This document shows, one piece after another, positions 17,778 through 29,379 of a DNA stretch of 64,000 nucleotides. Source of the stretch: Pseudoalteromonas luteoviolacea NCIMB 1944 (GTDB lineage: Bacteria; Pseudomonadota; Gammaproteobacteria; Enterobacterales; Alteromonadaceae); assembly GCF_001625565.1 (NCBI RefSeq), contig NZ_AUXS01000013.1, positions 186,001-250,000 on the forward strand. The letters run 5' to 3'. The position numbers and the translations under genes were made by a program. Position 1 is the stretch's first letter. Each line of letters begins with the position of its first letter. A model generated the notes under the pieces. The model saw only the letters and a program-made list of their open reading frames with translations, was not told where the DNA came from and ran no database searches.

Positions 17778-19118
17778 TTACAGACCTAGTTTCTTCTCTA
17801 GATAGTGGATGTTTGTGCCACCATTTTGGAAGTTTTCGTCTGCTAAGATCTTTTTGTGCAACGGTGTATTTGTTTTGATACCGTCAATCACAAGTTCGTT
17901 TAACGCATTGCGAGCACGTGCGATTGCAACGTCACGGTTCTCACCATAAGTGATTAATTTACCGATCATTGAATCGTAGTGTGGTGGTACTGTGTAGTCA
18001 GCGTAAATGTGGCTGTCCCAACGAATACCTAAACCACCAGCAGGGTGGAAACGCGTGATCTTACCTGGAGACGGGATGAACGACTCTGGGTCTTCAGCGT
18101 TGATACGACACTCGATAGCGTGACCTTTGATCACAACATCATCTTGTGTGATTGATAAAGGTTGACCCGCAGCAATTTTCAGCTGCTCTTTGATTAGGTC
18201 AACACCTGTAACCATTTCTGTTACTGGGTGCTCTACCTGAATACGAGTATTCATTTCGATGAAGTAGAATTCGCCATTCTCGTATAGGAATTCGAATGTA
18301 CCAGCACCGCGATAACCGATTTCGATACATGCACGAGTACAACGGTCACCGATGAACTTACGCATTTCTGCTGTGATACCCGGTGCTGGCGCTTCTTCAA
18401 CTACTTTTTGGTGACGACGCTGCATTGAACAGTCACGCTCACCTAGGTGAATCGCATTGCCTTGACCGTCAGCAAGTACTTGTACTTCGATGTGACGTGG
18501 GTTTTCTAGGAATTTCTCCATGTAAACCATGCCATTGCCGAAGAACTGCTGCGCTTCAGTTTGTGTCAGTGCAATTGAGTCTAGTAACTCTTCTTCTGAG
18601 CGAACAACACGCATACCACGACCACCGCCGCCGCCTGCTGCTTTGATGATAACAGGGTAACCGATGCGCTTAGCGATTTGCACGTTGCGCTCGTTGTCTT
18701 CTGTTAATGGGCCGTCAGAACCTGGTACACAAGGTACGCCAGCTTTACGCATAGCTTCGATTGCAGAAACTTTATCACCCATCAAACGAATAGTGTCGCC
18801 CTTTGGACCGATAAAGATAAAGCCACTTTGCTCAACTTGATCAGCAAAGTCAGCGTTTTCTGATAAGAAACCGTATCCTGGGTGGATAGCAACAGCGTCT
18901 GTTACTTCTGCCGCAGCGATAATGCGAGGAATATCTAGGTAACTCTCAGCCGCAGCTGGTTTACCGATACAAATTGTTTCGTCTGCAAGTAGAACGTGTT
19001 TAAGGTCACGGTCAGCAGTAGAGTGTACTGCAACCGTTTTAATCCCAAGCTCCTTGCAGGCACGCAATACACGAAGTGCAATTTCACCTCGGTTTGCAAT
19101 GACTACTTTATCTAACAT
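17778..19118 (-). CDS. accC: Acetyl-CoA carboxylase, biotin carboxylase subunit
   Basis: 446 residues, close to the E. coli protein (449). It carboxylates the biotin of AccB using ATP and bicarbonate, the first half-reaction of malonyl-CoA synthesis. Visible landmarks are [16 protein letters not shown] at the start, the ATP-grasp loop [37 protein letters not shown], and the active-site [14 protein letters not shown]. It lies 20 bases after accB in an aroQ-accB-accC operon on the minus strand, the standard arrangement in gammaproteobacteria. Nothing unusual is seen. Confidence 0.98.
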   Translation of the reverse strand: MLDKVVIANRGEIALRVLRACKELGIKTVAVHSTADRDLKHVLLADETICIGKPAAAESYLDIPRIIAAAEVTDAVAIHPGYGFLSENADFADQVEQSGFIFIGPKGDTIRLMGDKVSAIEAMRKAGVPCVPGSDGPLTEDNERNVQIAKRIGYPVIIKAAGGGGGRGMRVVRSEEELLDSIALTQTEAQQFFGNGMVYMEKFLENPRHIEVQVLADGQGNAIHLGERDCSMQRRHQKVVEEAPAPGITAEMRKFIGDRCTRACIEIGYRGAGTFEFLYENGEFYFIEMNTRIQVEHPVTEMVTGVDLIKEQLKIAAGQPLSITQDDVVIKGHAIECRINAEDPESFIPSPGKITRFHPAGGLGIRWDSHIYADYTVPPHYDSMIGKLITYGENRDVAIARARNALNELVIDGIKTNTPLHKKILADENFQNGGTNIHYLEKKLGL

Positions 19119-19138
19119 AGTGTTTGCCTTCTTGGGAA

Positions 19139-19600
19139 TTATTCGATGATGAATAGCGGCTGATCAAATTCAACTGGCTCGCCGTTTTCAACTAGGATAG
19201 CTTTAACAGTACCGGCCTTGTCAGATTCGATCTGATTCATCATCTTCATCGCTTCTACGATGCAAAGTGTGTCACCAACGTTTACTTTTGTGCCAACTTC
19301 AACGTAAGCCGCAGCAGTTGGAGAAGACGCTGAGTAGAAAGTACCAACCATTGGAGACTTAACTTGGTGGCCTGCAGGAGTTGCGGCTTCTGCCGGTGCG
19401 TCAGCTGCTGGTGCCGCCGCAGGAGCAGCTACTGGAGCTGCAGCAGGTGCAGGAACAGCGAATTGCTGAGGCTGAGCCATAACAGGAGCACTGCTGTGAC
19501 GGTTAATACGTACTGACTCTTCACCTTCGGTGATCTCTAGCTCTGCAATACCTGATTCTTCTACTAGTTCGATTAGTTTTTTAATCTTGCGAATATCCAT
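19139..19600 (-). CDS. accB: Acetyl-CoA carboxylase, biotin carboxyl carrier protein
   Basis: 153 residues. A short N-terminal domain ([17 protein letters not shown]) is joined by an Ala/Pro-rich linker (about 45-78) to the biotinyl domain, with the biotinylated lysine in EAMKMMNQ. The protein carries biotin between AccC and the carboxyltransferase in fatty-acid synthesis. It starts 19 bases after the aroQ stop. Confidence 0.98.
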   Translation of the reverse strand: MDIRKIKKLIELVEESGIAELEITEGEESVRINRHSSAPVMAQPQQFAVPAPAAAPVAAPAAAPAADAPAEAATPAGHQVKSPMVGTFYSASSPTAAAYVEVGTKVNVGDTLCIVEAMKMMNQIESDKAGTVKAILVENGEPVEFDQPLFIIE

Positions 19601-19619
19601 AACTTGGCCCGCCTGTTAG

Positions 19620-20081
19620 TTAATTTGAGTTATCTTGTTTGCGCAACTGGTCAATCGCTGCCATTAATGCAGCTTGATAGCCAATTGCACCTAATCCACA
19701 TATGACGCCTTTCGCTACATCCGAGAAGTAGGAGTTATGACGAAATGGCTCACGTGCGTGCACATTTGAAATATGCACTTCATAAAATGGGACGCTGATA
19801 CTGAGCAAGGCATCGCGTATGGCGATACTCGTGTGTGTGAAAGCTGCTGGATTGATGATAATACAATCCACTTCGCCGTAATGGTCATGGATGGTATTGA
19901 TCAGCTCTGCTTCACTGTTGCTCTGAAAATGAGTCAGCATCACATTATGTTGTTCTGCGCACTTTATAAGTGACTGCATTATTTCCGCTAAGGTCTGTGT
20001 GCCATATTTATCTGGCTCGCGTCGGCCCAACATGTTCAAATTTGGACCATTAAGTACTAAAACCTTAAAATTTGCTGACAT
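19620..20081 (-). CDS. aroQ: 3-dehydroquinate dehydratase, type II
   Basis: 153 residues from ATG at 20081. The open frame extends 29 codons further upstream, but family proteins begin just before [14 protein letters not shown], so the internal start is preferred; an AGGA lies 12 bases upstream of it. It dehydrates 3-dehydroquinate in the shikimate pathway. The catalytic Tyr is in REPDKYG; the His region [16 protein letters not shown] and [14 protein letters not shown] complete the active site. First gene of the aroQ-accB-accC operon. Confidence 0.96.
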   Translation of the reverse strand: MSANFKVLVLNGPNLNMLGRREPDKYGTQTLAEIMQSLIKCAEQHNVMLTHFQSNSEAELINTIHDHYGEVDCIIINPAAFTHTSIAIRDALLSISVPFYEVHISNVHAREPFRHNSYFSDVAKGVICGLGAIGYQAALMAAIDQLRKQDNSN

Positions 20082-20248
20082 AATGCGTGAAATTCCTTTA
20101 AATGGGAAATAACGAGACTTTTCGTCTTTTACTTTGTCTAACTTAAGCGCTTGCGCCTTAAATAGCAAATATTTCTCACGTTCGTGAACTATTATAGAGT
20201 GTTCGAGGTAAATAGCAGCAAAATACTGGTCTAATCAGAGATAAAGTA

Positions 20249-20282
20249 CAGCCTATTTGACTTAAATATTCAAATAGGCTGT
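20249..20282 (-). terminator. Hairpin after dsbD
   Basis: A 12-bp perfect stem (20249-20260 with 20270-20281) just beyond the dsbD stop, with a weak T-rich tail on the minus strand. Confidence 0.65.
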
Positions 20283-20297
20283 GGGTAAAGGGGAGGA

Positions 20298-22130
20298 TTA
20301 GTAATAGTTACGGACTTTTTGTAGGTGCTTGGCAAAGTCTTCCGCACTCATAAAGCCAGTTACACGTAATTCAGGGATCTCTTTTCCGTCTTTGTCGAAG
20401 AACAGCATGCTAGGTAAACCAAACACCGTGAAGTACTCCATGATCTCGAAAGTGGTGTCGTTACTCTCAGTAAGATCCAGCTTCAACAGTTCAAAGTGTT
20501 GGAACTCTTTTTGTACTTGCGCCTCTGGGAAAGTGTACTTTTCAAACTCTTTACACGCCACACACCAGTCAGCATATAAATCAACGACCGCAATTTGCCC
20601 CTGCTGATTTGCTTTAGCGACTTCGCTATGCAGTCCATCAAGTCCTTCTATCAATCTAAACTTTTTCTCTTCGATTGGACCTGATGCAACGCTTATTTGT
20701 GTCACAGGCTGTGGGAAAAGGACTGACTTACCCATGAAAAAGGCGCTGACAAACAAGGTCATCGACAGTGCCCATAAAAATGTTTTCCCTTTACCTTGCG
20801 ATTGTGCGCTTTGCCAATAGTGCAGATAAAGAGCAGTGGCAACGGCAAGGACTGAGGCTAGCATGACGATAATATCGAAATCCAAGATGCGCTCTAACAA
20901 AATAAGTGGCACAAACAGCATCAAGAAACCAAATAGGGTCTTAACTTGCTCCATCCAGCCGCCTGCTTTTGGCAGTAATTTACCACCTGAGGTACCAAGT
21001 AATAACAGTGGCAAGCCCATACCTAAGCTCAGTGCATACAAGGTTAAGCCGCCAACTAGGAAATCACCACTTTGCGCTACATATAAAAGTGCAGCGGAGA
21101 GAGGGGCTGTGGTACAAGGGCTGGCAATAAGGCCTGATAATACACCCATCATAAACACACCGGTGTAATTACCACCTTTTTGCTGGTTGCTGATCTCAGT
21201 AAGTTTACTCATCATGCCGCTTGGCAGGCGCAGTTCAAACCAGCCAAACATGGCAAATGCTAAAATCACAAATAAGATACTAAAACTAATAAGTACAGCA
21301 GGGTGCTGAATGTAGCCTTGAATATGGCCGCCAAAATAGGCAACCACAAGACCGAGTGCCGCATAGGTTACGGCCATACCTTGTACATAAACAAATGACA
21401 GTGAAAACGCCTTTTTGGTCGACAGGTTGCTTTGACCGGCAATGAGGCTCGACAAAATAGGGAACATCGGAAACACGCATGGTGTAAAAGCCAGTAGCAC
21501 GCCCACTAAGAAAAACGCGCCTAAATTGGTGATAAAGCTTTGCTGGGCAAGTTTTTCACTGAATGATAATTCGCCGTCGTCACTGTTGAATGTTTTTGAT
21601 TGCGAGCTTGATTTAACTACGTTTGGTTGTTGTTCTGACTCACTCTCGGTGTTGTTGGTTGGAGCACTAGTTGCGCCAGCTAAGGCTGTGAGTGGGATCT
21701 CAATGATCTCAGGTGGGTAACAGAGCCCAGCTTCAGCACACCCTTGATAGCGAATTTTTACCACTGCGTTTTGGCCAATATTCGAGAGTTTAGAGACCAC
21801 AGAGAGCTCATCAAAATATACTTCGGTGCGACCAAAGAATTCATCTTCAATCATTTTACCTTCACGTAACTCAGGTACCTTGATGTCGGCATCTTTAGCA
21901 ATAAATTCGAGCTTGTGTTTATAAATATAGTAGCCCGGAGCGATATCCCAACCAGTAAAGAGCACAGTGCCTTGCTGGTCAAAATCAAACTGAAACGCCT
22001 GATCGACCGGTAAAAATGTTTGCTGTTTTGGTTCAAGTAAACTGTCCAAAACTGTGTTATTGGCCGTAGCCTGAAAGCTGCCAATAAGCAGCAGCGATAT
22101 AAAGGAGAATAACAGCGTCGTCAGTCGCAT
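20298..22130 (-). CDS. dsbD: Thiol:disulfide interchange protein DsbD
   Basis: 610 residues. It transfers electrons from cytosolic thioredoxin to periplasmic DsbC, DsbG and CcmG. A signal peptide (to about residue 23) is followed by the periplasmic alpha domain with its Cys pair in CAEAGLCYPPE. Next is a polar linker, then eight membrane helices with Cys in FTPCVFPMFP and ASPCTTAPL, and last the thioredoxin-like gamma domain with WCVACKE. All six functional cysteines are present. The start overlaps the cutA stop by one base, so the two are coupled. In this neighbourhood it also supplies reductant for cytochrome c and CuA assembly, relevant to the oxidase operon further on. Confidence 0.97.
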   Translation of the reverse strand: MRLTTLLFSFISLLLIGSFQATANNTVLDSLLEPKQQTFLPVDQAFQFDFDQQGTVLFTGWDIAPGYYIYKHKLEFIAKDADIKVPELREGKMIEDEFFGRTEVYFDELSVVSKLSNIGQNAVVKIRYQGCAEAGLCYPPEIIEIPLTALAGATSAPTNNTESESEQQPNVVKSSSQSKTFNSDDGELSFSEKLAQQSFITNLGAFFLVGVLLAFTPCVFPMFPILSSLIAGQSNLSTKKAFSLSFVYVQGMAVTYAALGLVVAYFGGHIQGYIQHPAVLISFSILFVILAFAMFGWFELRLPSGMMSKLTEISNQQKGGNYTGVFMMGVLSGLIASPCTTAPLSAALLYVAQSGDFLVGGLTLYALSLGMGLPLLLLGTSGGKLLPKAGGWMEQVKTLFGFLMLFVPLILLERILDFDIIVMLASVLAVATALYLHYWQSAQSQGKGKTFLWALSMTLFVSAFFMGKSVLFPQPVTQISVASGPIEEKKFRLIEGLDGLHSEVAKANQQGQIAVVDLYADWCVACKEFEKYTFPEAQVQKEFQHFELLKLDLTESNDTTFEIMEYFTVFGLPSMLFFDKDGKEIPELRVTGFMSAEDFAKHLQKVRNYY

Positions 22131-22450
22131 TAATTTAGTACCTCTTCCATCCAGTTAAAATATTGCTGCGAGCCTGCTGTGACCTCAATCACCTGGACTT
22201 CGGGCACATCGTAAGTGTGCTCAGCTTGTATCGCTGCAATGACTTTACTAACCAGTGCGGATTTTGTTTTGACTAGTAGTTTAACTTCTTCATCTTGTGT
22301 GACTTTTCCTTGCCACACGTAGATTGACTCTATTTTAGGCAAGATGTTCACACAAGCGGCTAATTTATTTAAAACTAAATGCGCCGCGATATGGCGGGCA
22401 TTGTCTTGACTATCACAAGTTGTCATAACCATTCTATAGGGGGTACTCAT
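22130..22450 (-). CDS. cutA: Divalent-cation tolerance protein CutA
   Basis: 106 residues from the ATG at 22450; the frame allows an upstream start at 22483 adding 11 residues, but MSTPYRMVMTTCDS fits the family. The CutA1 core is visible: NKLAACVNILPKIESIYVWQGK, EEVKLLVKTKSAL and EVTAGSQQYFNWM. CutA forms a trimer linked to copper tolerance; the mechanism is not settled. Pairing with dsbD is conserved in gammaproteobacteria. Confidence 0.95.
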   Translation of the reverse strand: MSTPYRMVMTTCDSQDNARHIAAHLVLNKLAACVNILPKIESIYVWQGKVTQDEEVKLLVKTKSALVSKVIAAIQAEHTYDVPEVQVIEVTAGSQQYFNWMEEVLN

Positions 22451-22690
22451 CGTGTTATTGCCGACAAAATTAGTTGTGTCCATATAGTAACGAATGACAA
22501 CCGGGATCCCAAGGTGTGCTCGTTGAGTTGCATTAAGATACTCTGAACTTTCAATCTCAGTTTTGTTCTAAAGAGCATTCTTGAGCAAAACCGAGACAGC
22601 AGTATAAGCCGCAGTGTAATTGATGCTGACTGTAAGCTTGAAAATAGACCTGACAAGCCATACATCTATTTCAGTTTATTTGGAGAATCT

Positions 22691-23224
22691 ATGTTTAAAG
22701 TTCTTTTTTTGTTATTTATCGTTGTTCCTATTGTTGAAATTGCATTGCTGATCCAAGTCAGTGACGTCATTGGTGGGTTTGCTACCATCGCCTTGGTGAT
22801 CGCCACTGCTATTTTAGGTGCAAAGTTGGTAAAACAGCAGGGACTCGGTGCATATTCTAATGTGCAAAAGCAAATGGCATCCGGTCAGTTGCCAGGACAA
22901 GATTTGTTTACAGGGTTGTGTGTCATTATTGCAGGTGTATTTCTAATGACGCCCGGGATCATGACAGATGCAATCGGTTTTATGCTGTTAACACCTGCGA
23001 TCCGAGGAAAAATAGCGAAATCATTAATAGAGCAAGCGAGTGTGAAAATGCAAAGTTCTGCCCAAGGCAGTATGTTTGGCCAAGGTTTTGGTCAACAGCA
23101 TTCACATCAAGATACTCAAGCTCCCTTTGAAGAGCAAAAGTTTGACCCATTCGAGCGCAAAGCACCTCAGTCGGAATCTCAATCTGCAAACACCATCGAA
23201 GGTGAATATCAGAGAAAAGATTAA
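22691..23224 (+). CDS. fxsA: FxsA family membrane protein
   Basis: 177 residues behind a GGAG site. Three to four hydrophobic segments with the FxsA core (IVEIALLIQVSDVIGG, LFTGLCVIIAGVFLMTPGIMTDAIGF). The C-terminal ~60 residues are polar and Gln-rich. Overproduction of FxsA in E. coli relieves exclusion of T7 by the F plasmid; its normal role is unknown. It is divergent from cutA and lies upstream of groESL, as in many relatives. Confidence 0.95.
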   Translation: MFKVLFLLFIVVPIVEIALLIQVSDVIGGFATIALVIATAILGAKLVKQQGLGAYSNVQKQMASGQLPGQDLFTGLCVIIAGVFLMTPGIMTDAIGFMLLTPAIRGKIAKSLIEQASVKMQSSAQGSMFGQGFGQQHSHQDTQAPFEEQKFDPFERKAPQSESQSANTIEGEYQRKD

Positions 23225-23242
23225 AATTTTTTAGTTTTTTCT

Positions 23243-23271
23243 CTTGGGTTTTAAATATCCACCCCCATCTA
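23243..23271 (+). promoter_or_regulatory. Sigma-32 heat-shock promoter of groES-groEL
   Basis: CTTGGG at 23243-23248 resembles the -35 CTTGAA, and CCCCATCTA at 23263-23271 matches the -10 CCCCATnTA, with 14 bases between. It sits about 120 bases upstream of groES. Confidence 0.85.
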
Positions 23272-23393
23272 GAATTGCAAGTTAAGTTTTAATCCAGAGA
23301 GTCGCATTTTAAGCCGCATTTATTGGCAGCGACTCACTCTGAATAGAAAGATTATTTCTGTCATTGTTCAGAAAAGTTAGGAGAACTAAATCT

Positions 23394-23681
23394 ATGAACA
23401 TTCGTCCTTTACATGATCGCGTTATTGTTAAGCGTCTAGAAGAAGAAACTAAATCTGCTGGCGGTATCGTATTGACTGGCTCAGCAGCTGAAAAATCAAC
23501 TCGTGGTGAAGTTGTTGCTGTAGGTAACGGCCGCGTTTTGGACAGTGGTGAAGTAAGAGCACTAGAAGTAAAAGCAGGTGACACAGTGCTTTTCGGCTCA
23601 TATGTTGAGAAGACTGAAAAGATCGAAGGTCAAGAGTATCTGATCATGCGTGAAGACAATATCCTAGGTATTGTTGGCTAA
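23394..23681 (+). CDS. groES: Co-chaperonin GroES
   Basis: 95 residues from ATG at 23394 with a TAGGAGA site; an upstream in-frame start at 23364 would add ten non-family residues. It forms the heptameric lid of GroEL. Begins [14 protein letters not shown] and contains the mobile loop [16 protein letters not shown]. Co-transcribed with groEL 59 bases downstream. Confidence 0.98.
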   Translation: MNIRPLHDRVIVKRLEEETKSAGGIVLTGSAAEKSTRGEVVAVGNGRVLDSGEVRALEVKAGDTVLFGSYVEKTEKIEGQEYLIMREDNILGIVG

Positions 23682-23728
23682 GCATTAGCTTGTAAAAAAC
23701 AAAGTAGCTTTTAACGAAAAGAATTTAG

Positions 23729-25390
<1,662 letters not shown>

Positions 25391-25417
25391 TCTGCCTTTA
25401 GCCTAAGCTAATACTGA

Positions 25418-25446
25418 AAAACCCAAGCCATTGCTTGGGTTTTTTA
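25418..25446 (+). terminator. Terminator after groEL
   Basis: A 9-bp perfect stem (25420-25428 with 25433-25441), 4-base loop and a T run. Confidence 0.9.
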
Positions 25447-26104
25447 TGTTACTGATTTAGCACAGCTCGTTAGTAGAATGATGCTGTCTCAAGATAGCCC
25501 ATTGAAATTTGATCTTATAGAGTATCATGGGGTTGTTTATAATCATAAATACCTAATCACTCGTTTGTAATGTCACTAACCTGTTACAGTGATTCAAACA
25601 GATATAAATCCAATACCTCTTCTTGATAGTTGCGATTAAATAGCTCGACAACTCTCATGCTGATACGGACCTGCAAGACTAATAAAACCAAGCTTTATAC
25701 ACTGTTCAGTGGCCCAATTCCTACCGTACTTGATGTCAATTCTGGCTCATGGTAGCTGTTGAATTTGTTTTGGCATTCCCTGTCTAAGATACTGCTCAAC
25801 AAACATGGACAATACATCAATCACTTTATCATCAGGCGTTTGTATACATCGTTAGCAATAAACGTCGCGACTTAGTCCTGCTACGTTACAAGTATATGCC
25901 ACATTGACTTCAAACCGTGCTCGTAAGAGCTTGAGCTAAGCTCTACGCCTTCTTATATTGATAGAAGTTCTACTTATGAGCTGTTTCAGTTTATGGAGGA
26001 GATACTTTGCACTTTCACCTAAATAGAGCCAAATAAAAAAGCATCTATGAGATAGGCATAAACTTTGCCTAGTTTGTAAAGCCACTAATAGAAGGATTTA
26101 TACA
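25447..26104 (+). other. Intergenic region with one possible decayed ORF
   Basis: About 660 bases. Apart from the broken minus-strand frame listed separately (25636-25850) and the AAGGA site before 26105, I see no gene, clear repeat or RNA. Confidence 0.5.
25636..25850 (-). pseudogene. Possible decayed ORF with an internal stop
   Basis: On the minus strand a frame reads QTPDDKVIDVLSMFVEQYL, RQGMPKQIQQLP, then TGA, then continues in the same frame as ARIDIKYGRNWATEQCIKL and on to a TAA at 25636. The composition is protein-like on both sides of the stop, but there is no good start codon. No family recognised. Confidence 0.3.
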
Positions 26105-26572
26105 ATGAAGGTTCAAAATCAATCGCTTGTATATAGTCAGCAAATAGTTCAAGCTCAGCAAACTGTATCTGGTGAAAAATCAGGCAAAATATTGCCGTCA
26201 TCTGGGGCGGCAAGTGGTCATACGGAAAATGATAAATTTGATTTTACCAATATGACGATGAAAGAGCTTTCTCAAGCATCAAAAGCTTTGTATGACGAAG
26301 GTGTACTGACCTTGGGGCAACACGCGTCACTTTCACTGAATTATACAGCGACGGCGACAGGGCTAAATCAGGGGGATGGGCAAGTTTCCTTGAGTGCATT
26401 ATCTAAAGCCGAAAATGAGAAAGTAGATGTTATTGCAATGCAAAAAGAGCGATTAAGAGAGGCCACTGCGAGCGGTGCACCAGCCTCTCAAGTAGCGTTC
26501 TCCAAAGAGCTTCTCCATACACTAGAAGCTTATCATTTTGGAGGTGCGGGGAGATTCCACGCGAGTGTTTAA
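26105..26572 (+). CDS. Hypothetical protein, 155 residues
   Basis: ATG with an AAGGA site. The N-terminal ~50 residues are polar and Gln/Ser-rich (QQIVQAQQTVSGEKSGK). A central part reads DFTNMTMKELSQASKALYDEG followed by LTLGQHASLSL, a pattern I associate with small uncharacterised proteins of marine gammaproteobacteria. The C-terminus is helical. There is no signal peptide, membrane helix or catalytic motif. It stands alone between long intergenic stretches. Function unknown. Confidence 0.65.
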   Translation: MKVQNQSLVYSQQIVQAQQTVSGEKSGKILPSSGAASGHTENDKFDFTNMTMKELSQASKALYDEGVLTLGQHASLSLNYTATATGLNQGDGQVSLSALSKAENEKVDVIAMQKERLREATASGAPASQVAFSKELLHTLEAYHFGGAGRFHASV

Positions 26573-26948
26573 CTATCTGATATACAGGCGTTCATCTTCT
26601 TGGTTGTTTGGTAAGCAGATCACGCGATGATACTCCTTGTTGTGGAGCTGATGAGAGCAAGGGAAAATTGCTAAGTTTTTAATAGTACGAAATCTGAATT
26701 ATTCACAAAAACGCCTTGCCCTCACAGGTGTTATCCTCAGAAATAAAATGTTCAATTTTTTTCGAGATGGGCTTTGCTTTTCGCTTTAAGAGTGCGTTTA
26801 CTATTGAGATCCTGTTTTAGAGCGTATTTTTGAAATGTTGTTGACTTTGAGCTCTACTAAATCGCCGCTCACATGGTCCTCAAGTTCTCGCTCTATATCA
26901 AAATCAATGTGTTTTTTACGTATTCAGTAATAACCTCAAAGATTAGAT
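26573..26948 (+). other. Intergenic region without a recognisable gene
   Basis: 376 bases between the unknown 155-residue gene and the end of the minus-strand regulator. Nothing identifiable is seen. Confidence 0.6.
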
Positions 26949-29102
26949 TTACTGAGCAAGCACCAGTTCTGCCAATTCTTTTTTGGCATTAATGCGCAGT
27001 GATATGAGAGCATGTGATTGGCGTACATCGGTAAGGTAATCGAGGTTTTTTGGCAGTTCTCCGATCACGTTAAATTGTTTGTTACCAAGTTCATAGTGCC
27101 ATAACTCATATTGTTCATTGATGCCATATAGACGTTCTCCATCAAGTATAAATCGCTTGTCACTGCCTTGGTCTATTAGCGTCTCTATCAGGGTATCTTC
27201 AATGTCGCCTGATCGCCAAAACCTATCCAATTTGTCAGTGTAGATGATTTGCCCTGTGGTACTTTTTTGCGCCCAGTTTACAGGCGTATCTCTTAGTTCT
27301 GTATAAGATAAGTTTGCCAAATCAAGTTGGGCAAATTTGAGTAAGCCGCCAATCCTGATATTGGCCAGTGCAGTTTGAGCGCCACTGTCCCAGTGAAAAA
27401 GTTGATCAATAGGGAAGGGGAACGTAAAGTGCTGGCTGTTTCCGTTGAGGCTAAGTTGATAGATTTCCTTCGCTGAATTAGCTAAAAGGCTCTGTCCATC
27501 TTTTGCCCAGTAAAATCCATCAATATAGCTATCCATAGCAAAATGTGAGAGCTGCTGAGTTGTCTTCCCATCGCTTATCCAAATTTGGTCAATGCCAGAG
27601 CGCTGTGAACTAAAGGCCAGTTTATTACCCATAGGTTGGAATGTCGCGCTATCTTCTGCAGAAATTGAGCGTTCAATAATACTGTATACCTTGCGATGAT
27701 TGTCATGCATTGGATCTTGAGCCGAGTTCTCAAGTTCATTTAGTGACACCGATGCAATGTCACTATCGTAGAAACCTTTGGTCACGAGGATACGACTGCC
27801 ACTGGGGTGAAAGTTTGGTGATCCCATAGGCTCATCGAGAGGAAGGCTCACATTATCAATTTGGCCGTCGTAAGAAAGAGTAAATAACTGCCTACCGGTA
27901 CTGAATAAAAGCTGCTCATCAAAAGGCGAAAAGTTAGGGGAAATAAAGCGGTACTGTGCGATTTCACTTGGATAGTTAATGGCGACTTTTGAATGGACCT
28001 CTCCGTCGGGGGAAAGGATTTGCAGGTAGTACTCTCCCTGCGTATTGACGCTGGTGAGGGCGATAAGATCCTCTGATGGAGAATAAGCAAACTGAATGAC
28101 GTTGTCATCAAGGGAGCCGTAAATTTTTTGGCTTTGCTGAGTATCTATGGCGTAACTGATCAGCTTCCATCTATTTTGATGCTGCTGTAGCAGCGCAAGG
28201 TGATTACCCTTCATCCACTTAGGTGAGCGGATCCGCGAGTTTTTACATTCCATGAGCGTTTTAGGTTGCTGTGGTGAGACGAGTGACTCTGCAAAATCTA
28301 GGCTCATCAGTTTATAACACTGCTTTTGTGTAACTGGCTGTCTGCAATCTTGTTGTTGAACAAAATAAAGTGTACGGCCATCCTCTGAAAAAGTATGTTT
28401 TCCATGTGAGCTTAAATTTTGTGTTAATTGATATTCTCTCTGAGTGCCCGTATGTTTTGCCCATATATTGTTAATACACAGGCGCTCTTCATAGCGATGG
28501 AAAACCACATAGTCACCATTTGGTGAGTATATACCGGCATTTTCCCTATCATCGGTTGCTGTTAAAGCGGTTAGTTTGGCGACTGATAAAGAAGTGGGTT
28601 GCGGCTTAAGAAAGATAACTGAGGCGCCAATTATGGCAAATAGCAGTGTACCAAATAACGCGACTTTTTTATTGCTTGTAGGCTTGGTGCTCACCCTGTC
28701 TTTTGTATGTACCGTTTGCTCACTCGACTGAATTGCTGTATTCAAAGGCTCCGTTACGGTTGTCGCTGTTGAGGCACCGGTTTTTTCACCCCATTCAACT
28801 TTCGATTCTAAGCTGTAGCCTTGTTTTGCATGAGTTTTAATTACAACTTGTACTTTACCGTCGTCACCGAGTGCTTTTCTCAATTGGGCAATACTACGTT
28901 GCAAAGTATTAGGGGATACAATGGTATTTTGCCAAACGCTGTCGAGCAGCATATCTTGGCTGAGCACTTCTCCTTGGTGTTTGGCTAAGACGGTAAGCAC
29001 GGCTAGGGCCTTTGGTGCCAGAGTTTGGATATGATCTTGGTGTGAAATTTGGTTTCTGGACAAATCGATATAAAAGTCGCCTACCCAATACTGTTGTTGC
29101 AT
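26949..29102 (-). CDS. CadC/ToxR-type membrane transcription regulator with beta-propeller-like sensor region
   Basis: 717 residues with a strong AGGAAGG site. The N-terminal winged helix (about 1-100; LAPKALAVLTVLAKHQGEV, NTLQRSIAQLRKALGDDG, IKTHAKQGYSL) belongs to the OmpR-type effector-domain family. A polar linker leads to one membrane helix (about 145-165), then a periplasmic part of about 550 residues with repeated TolB/WD-like strands such as IYSPNGDYVVFHR, AYSPSEDLIALTS and PNFSPFDEQLLFSTG. Such proteins bind DNA while membrane-anchored and sense periplasmic signals. It is divergent from the esterase and S12 hydrolase genes, which it may control. The ligand is unknown. Confidence 0.9.
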   Translation of the reverse strand: MQQQYWVGDFYIDLSRNQISHQDHIQTLAPKALAVLTVLAKHQGEVLSQDMLLDSVWQNTIVSPNTLQRSIAQLRKALGDDGKVQVVIKTHAKQGYSLESKVEWGEKTGASTATTVTEPLNTAIQSSEQTVHTKDRVSTKPTSNKKVALFGTLLFAIIGASVIFLKPQPTSLSVAKLTALTATDDRENAGIYSPNGDYVVFHRYEERLCINNIWAKHTGTQREYQLTQNLSSHGKHTFSEDGRTLYFVQQQDCRQPVTQKQCYKLMSLDFAESLVSPQQPKTLMECKNSRIRSPKWMKGNHLALLQQHQNRWKLISYAIDTQQSQKIYGSLDDNVIQFAYSPSEDLIALTSVNTQGEYYLQILSPDGEVHSKVAINYPSEIAQYRFISPNFSPFDEQLLFSTGRQLFTLSYDGQIDNVSLPLDEPMGSPNFHPSGSRILVTKGFYDSDIASVSLNELENSAQDPMHDNHRKVYSIIERSISAEDSATFQPMGNKLAFSSQRSGIDQIWISDGKTTQQLSHFAMDSYIDGFYWAKDGQSLLANSAKEIYQLSLNGNSQHFTFPFPIDQLFHWDSGAQTALANIRIGGLLKFAQLDLANLSYTELRDTPVNWAQKSTTGQIIYTDKLDRFWRSGDIEDTLIETLIDQGSDKRFILDGERLYGINEQYELWHYELGNKQFNVIGELPKNLDYLTDVRQSHALISLRINAKKELAELVLAQ

Positions 29103-29379
29103 AGCCCTTCCTACTGATAGTCAGCAATTGTTGTAATTATCTTAACTTGCATAAAGCAAGGTTAACATATGCATTTGATAGATAAACATCAAACCATAAC
29201 CTTTTGAAAATTTTGCTATTTTATTTTTCATTGTAAAGTCAAAGAGACGTCAGTAAGACATCAAGCATTTCACTCTAAGCACGTTAATCTTATCACCGAG
29301 TTAGCCAAAGAGACACCGATGGGCAAGCTATAAAGCGGCTGTTTTAGCCGAGCCCACTTAGCATAAATAACGAGGAATA

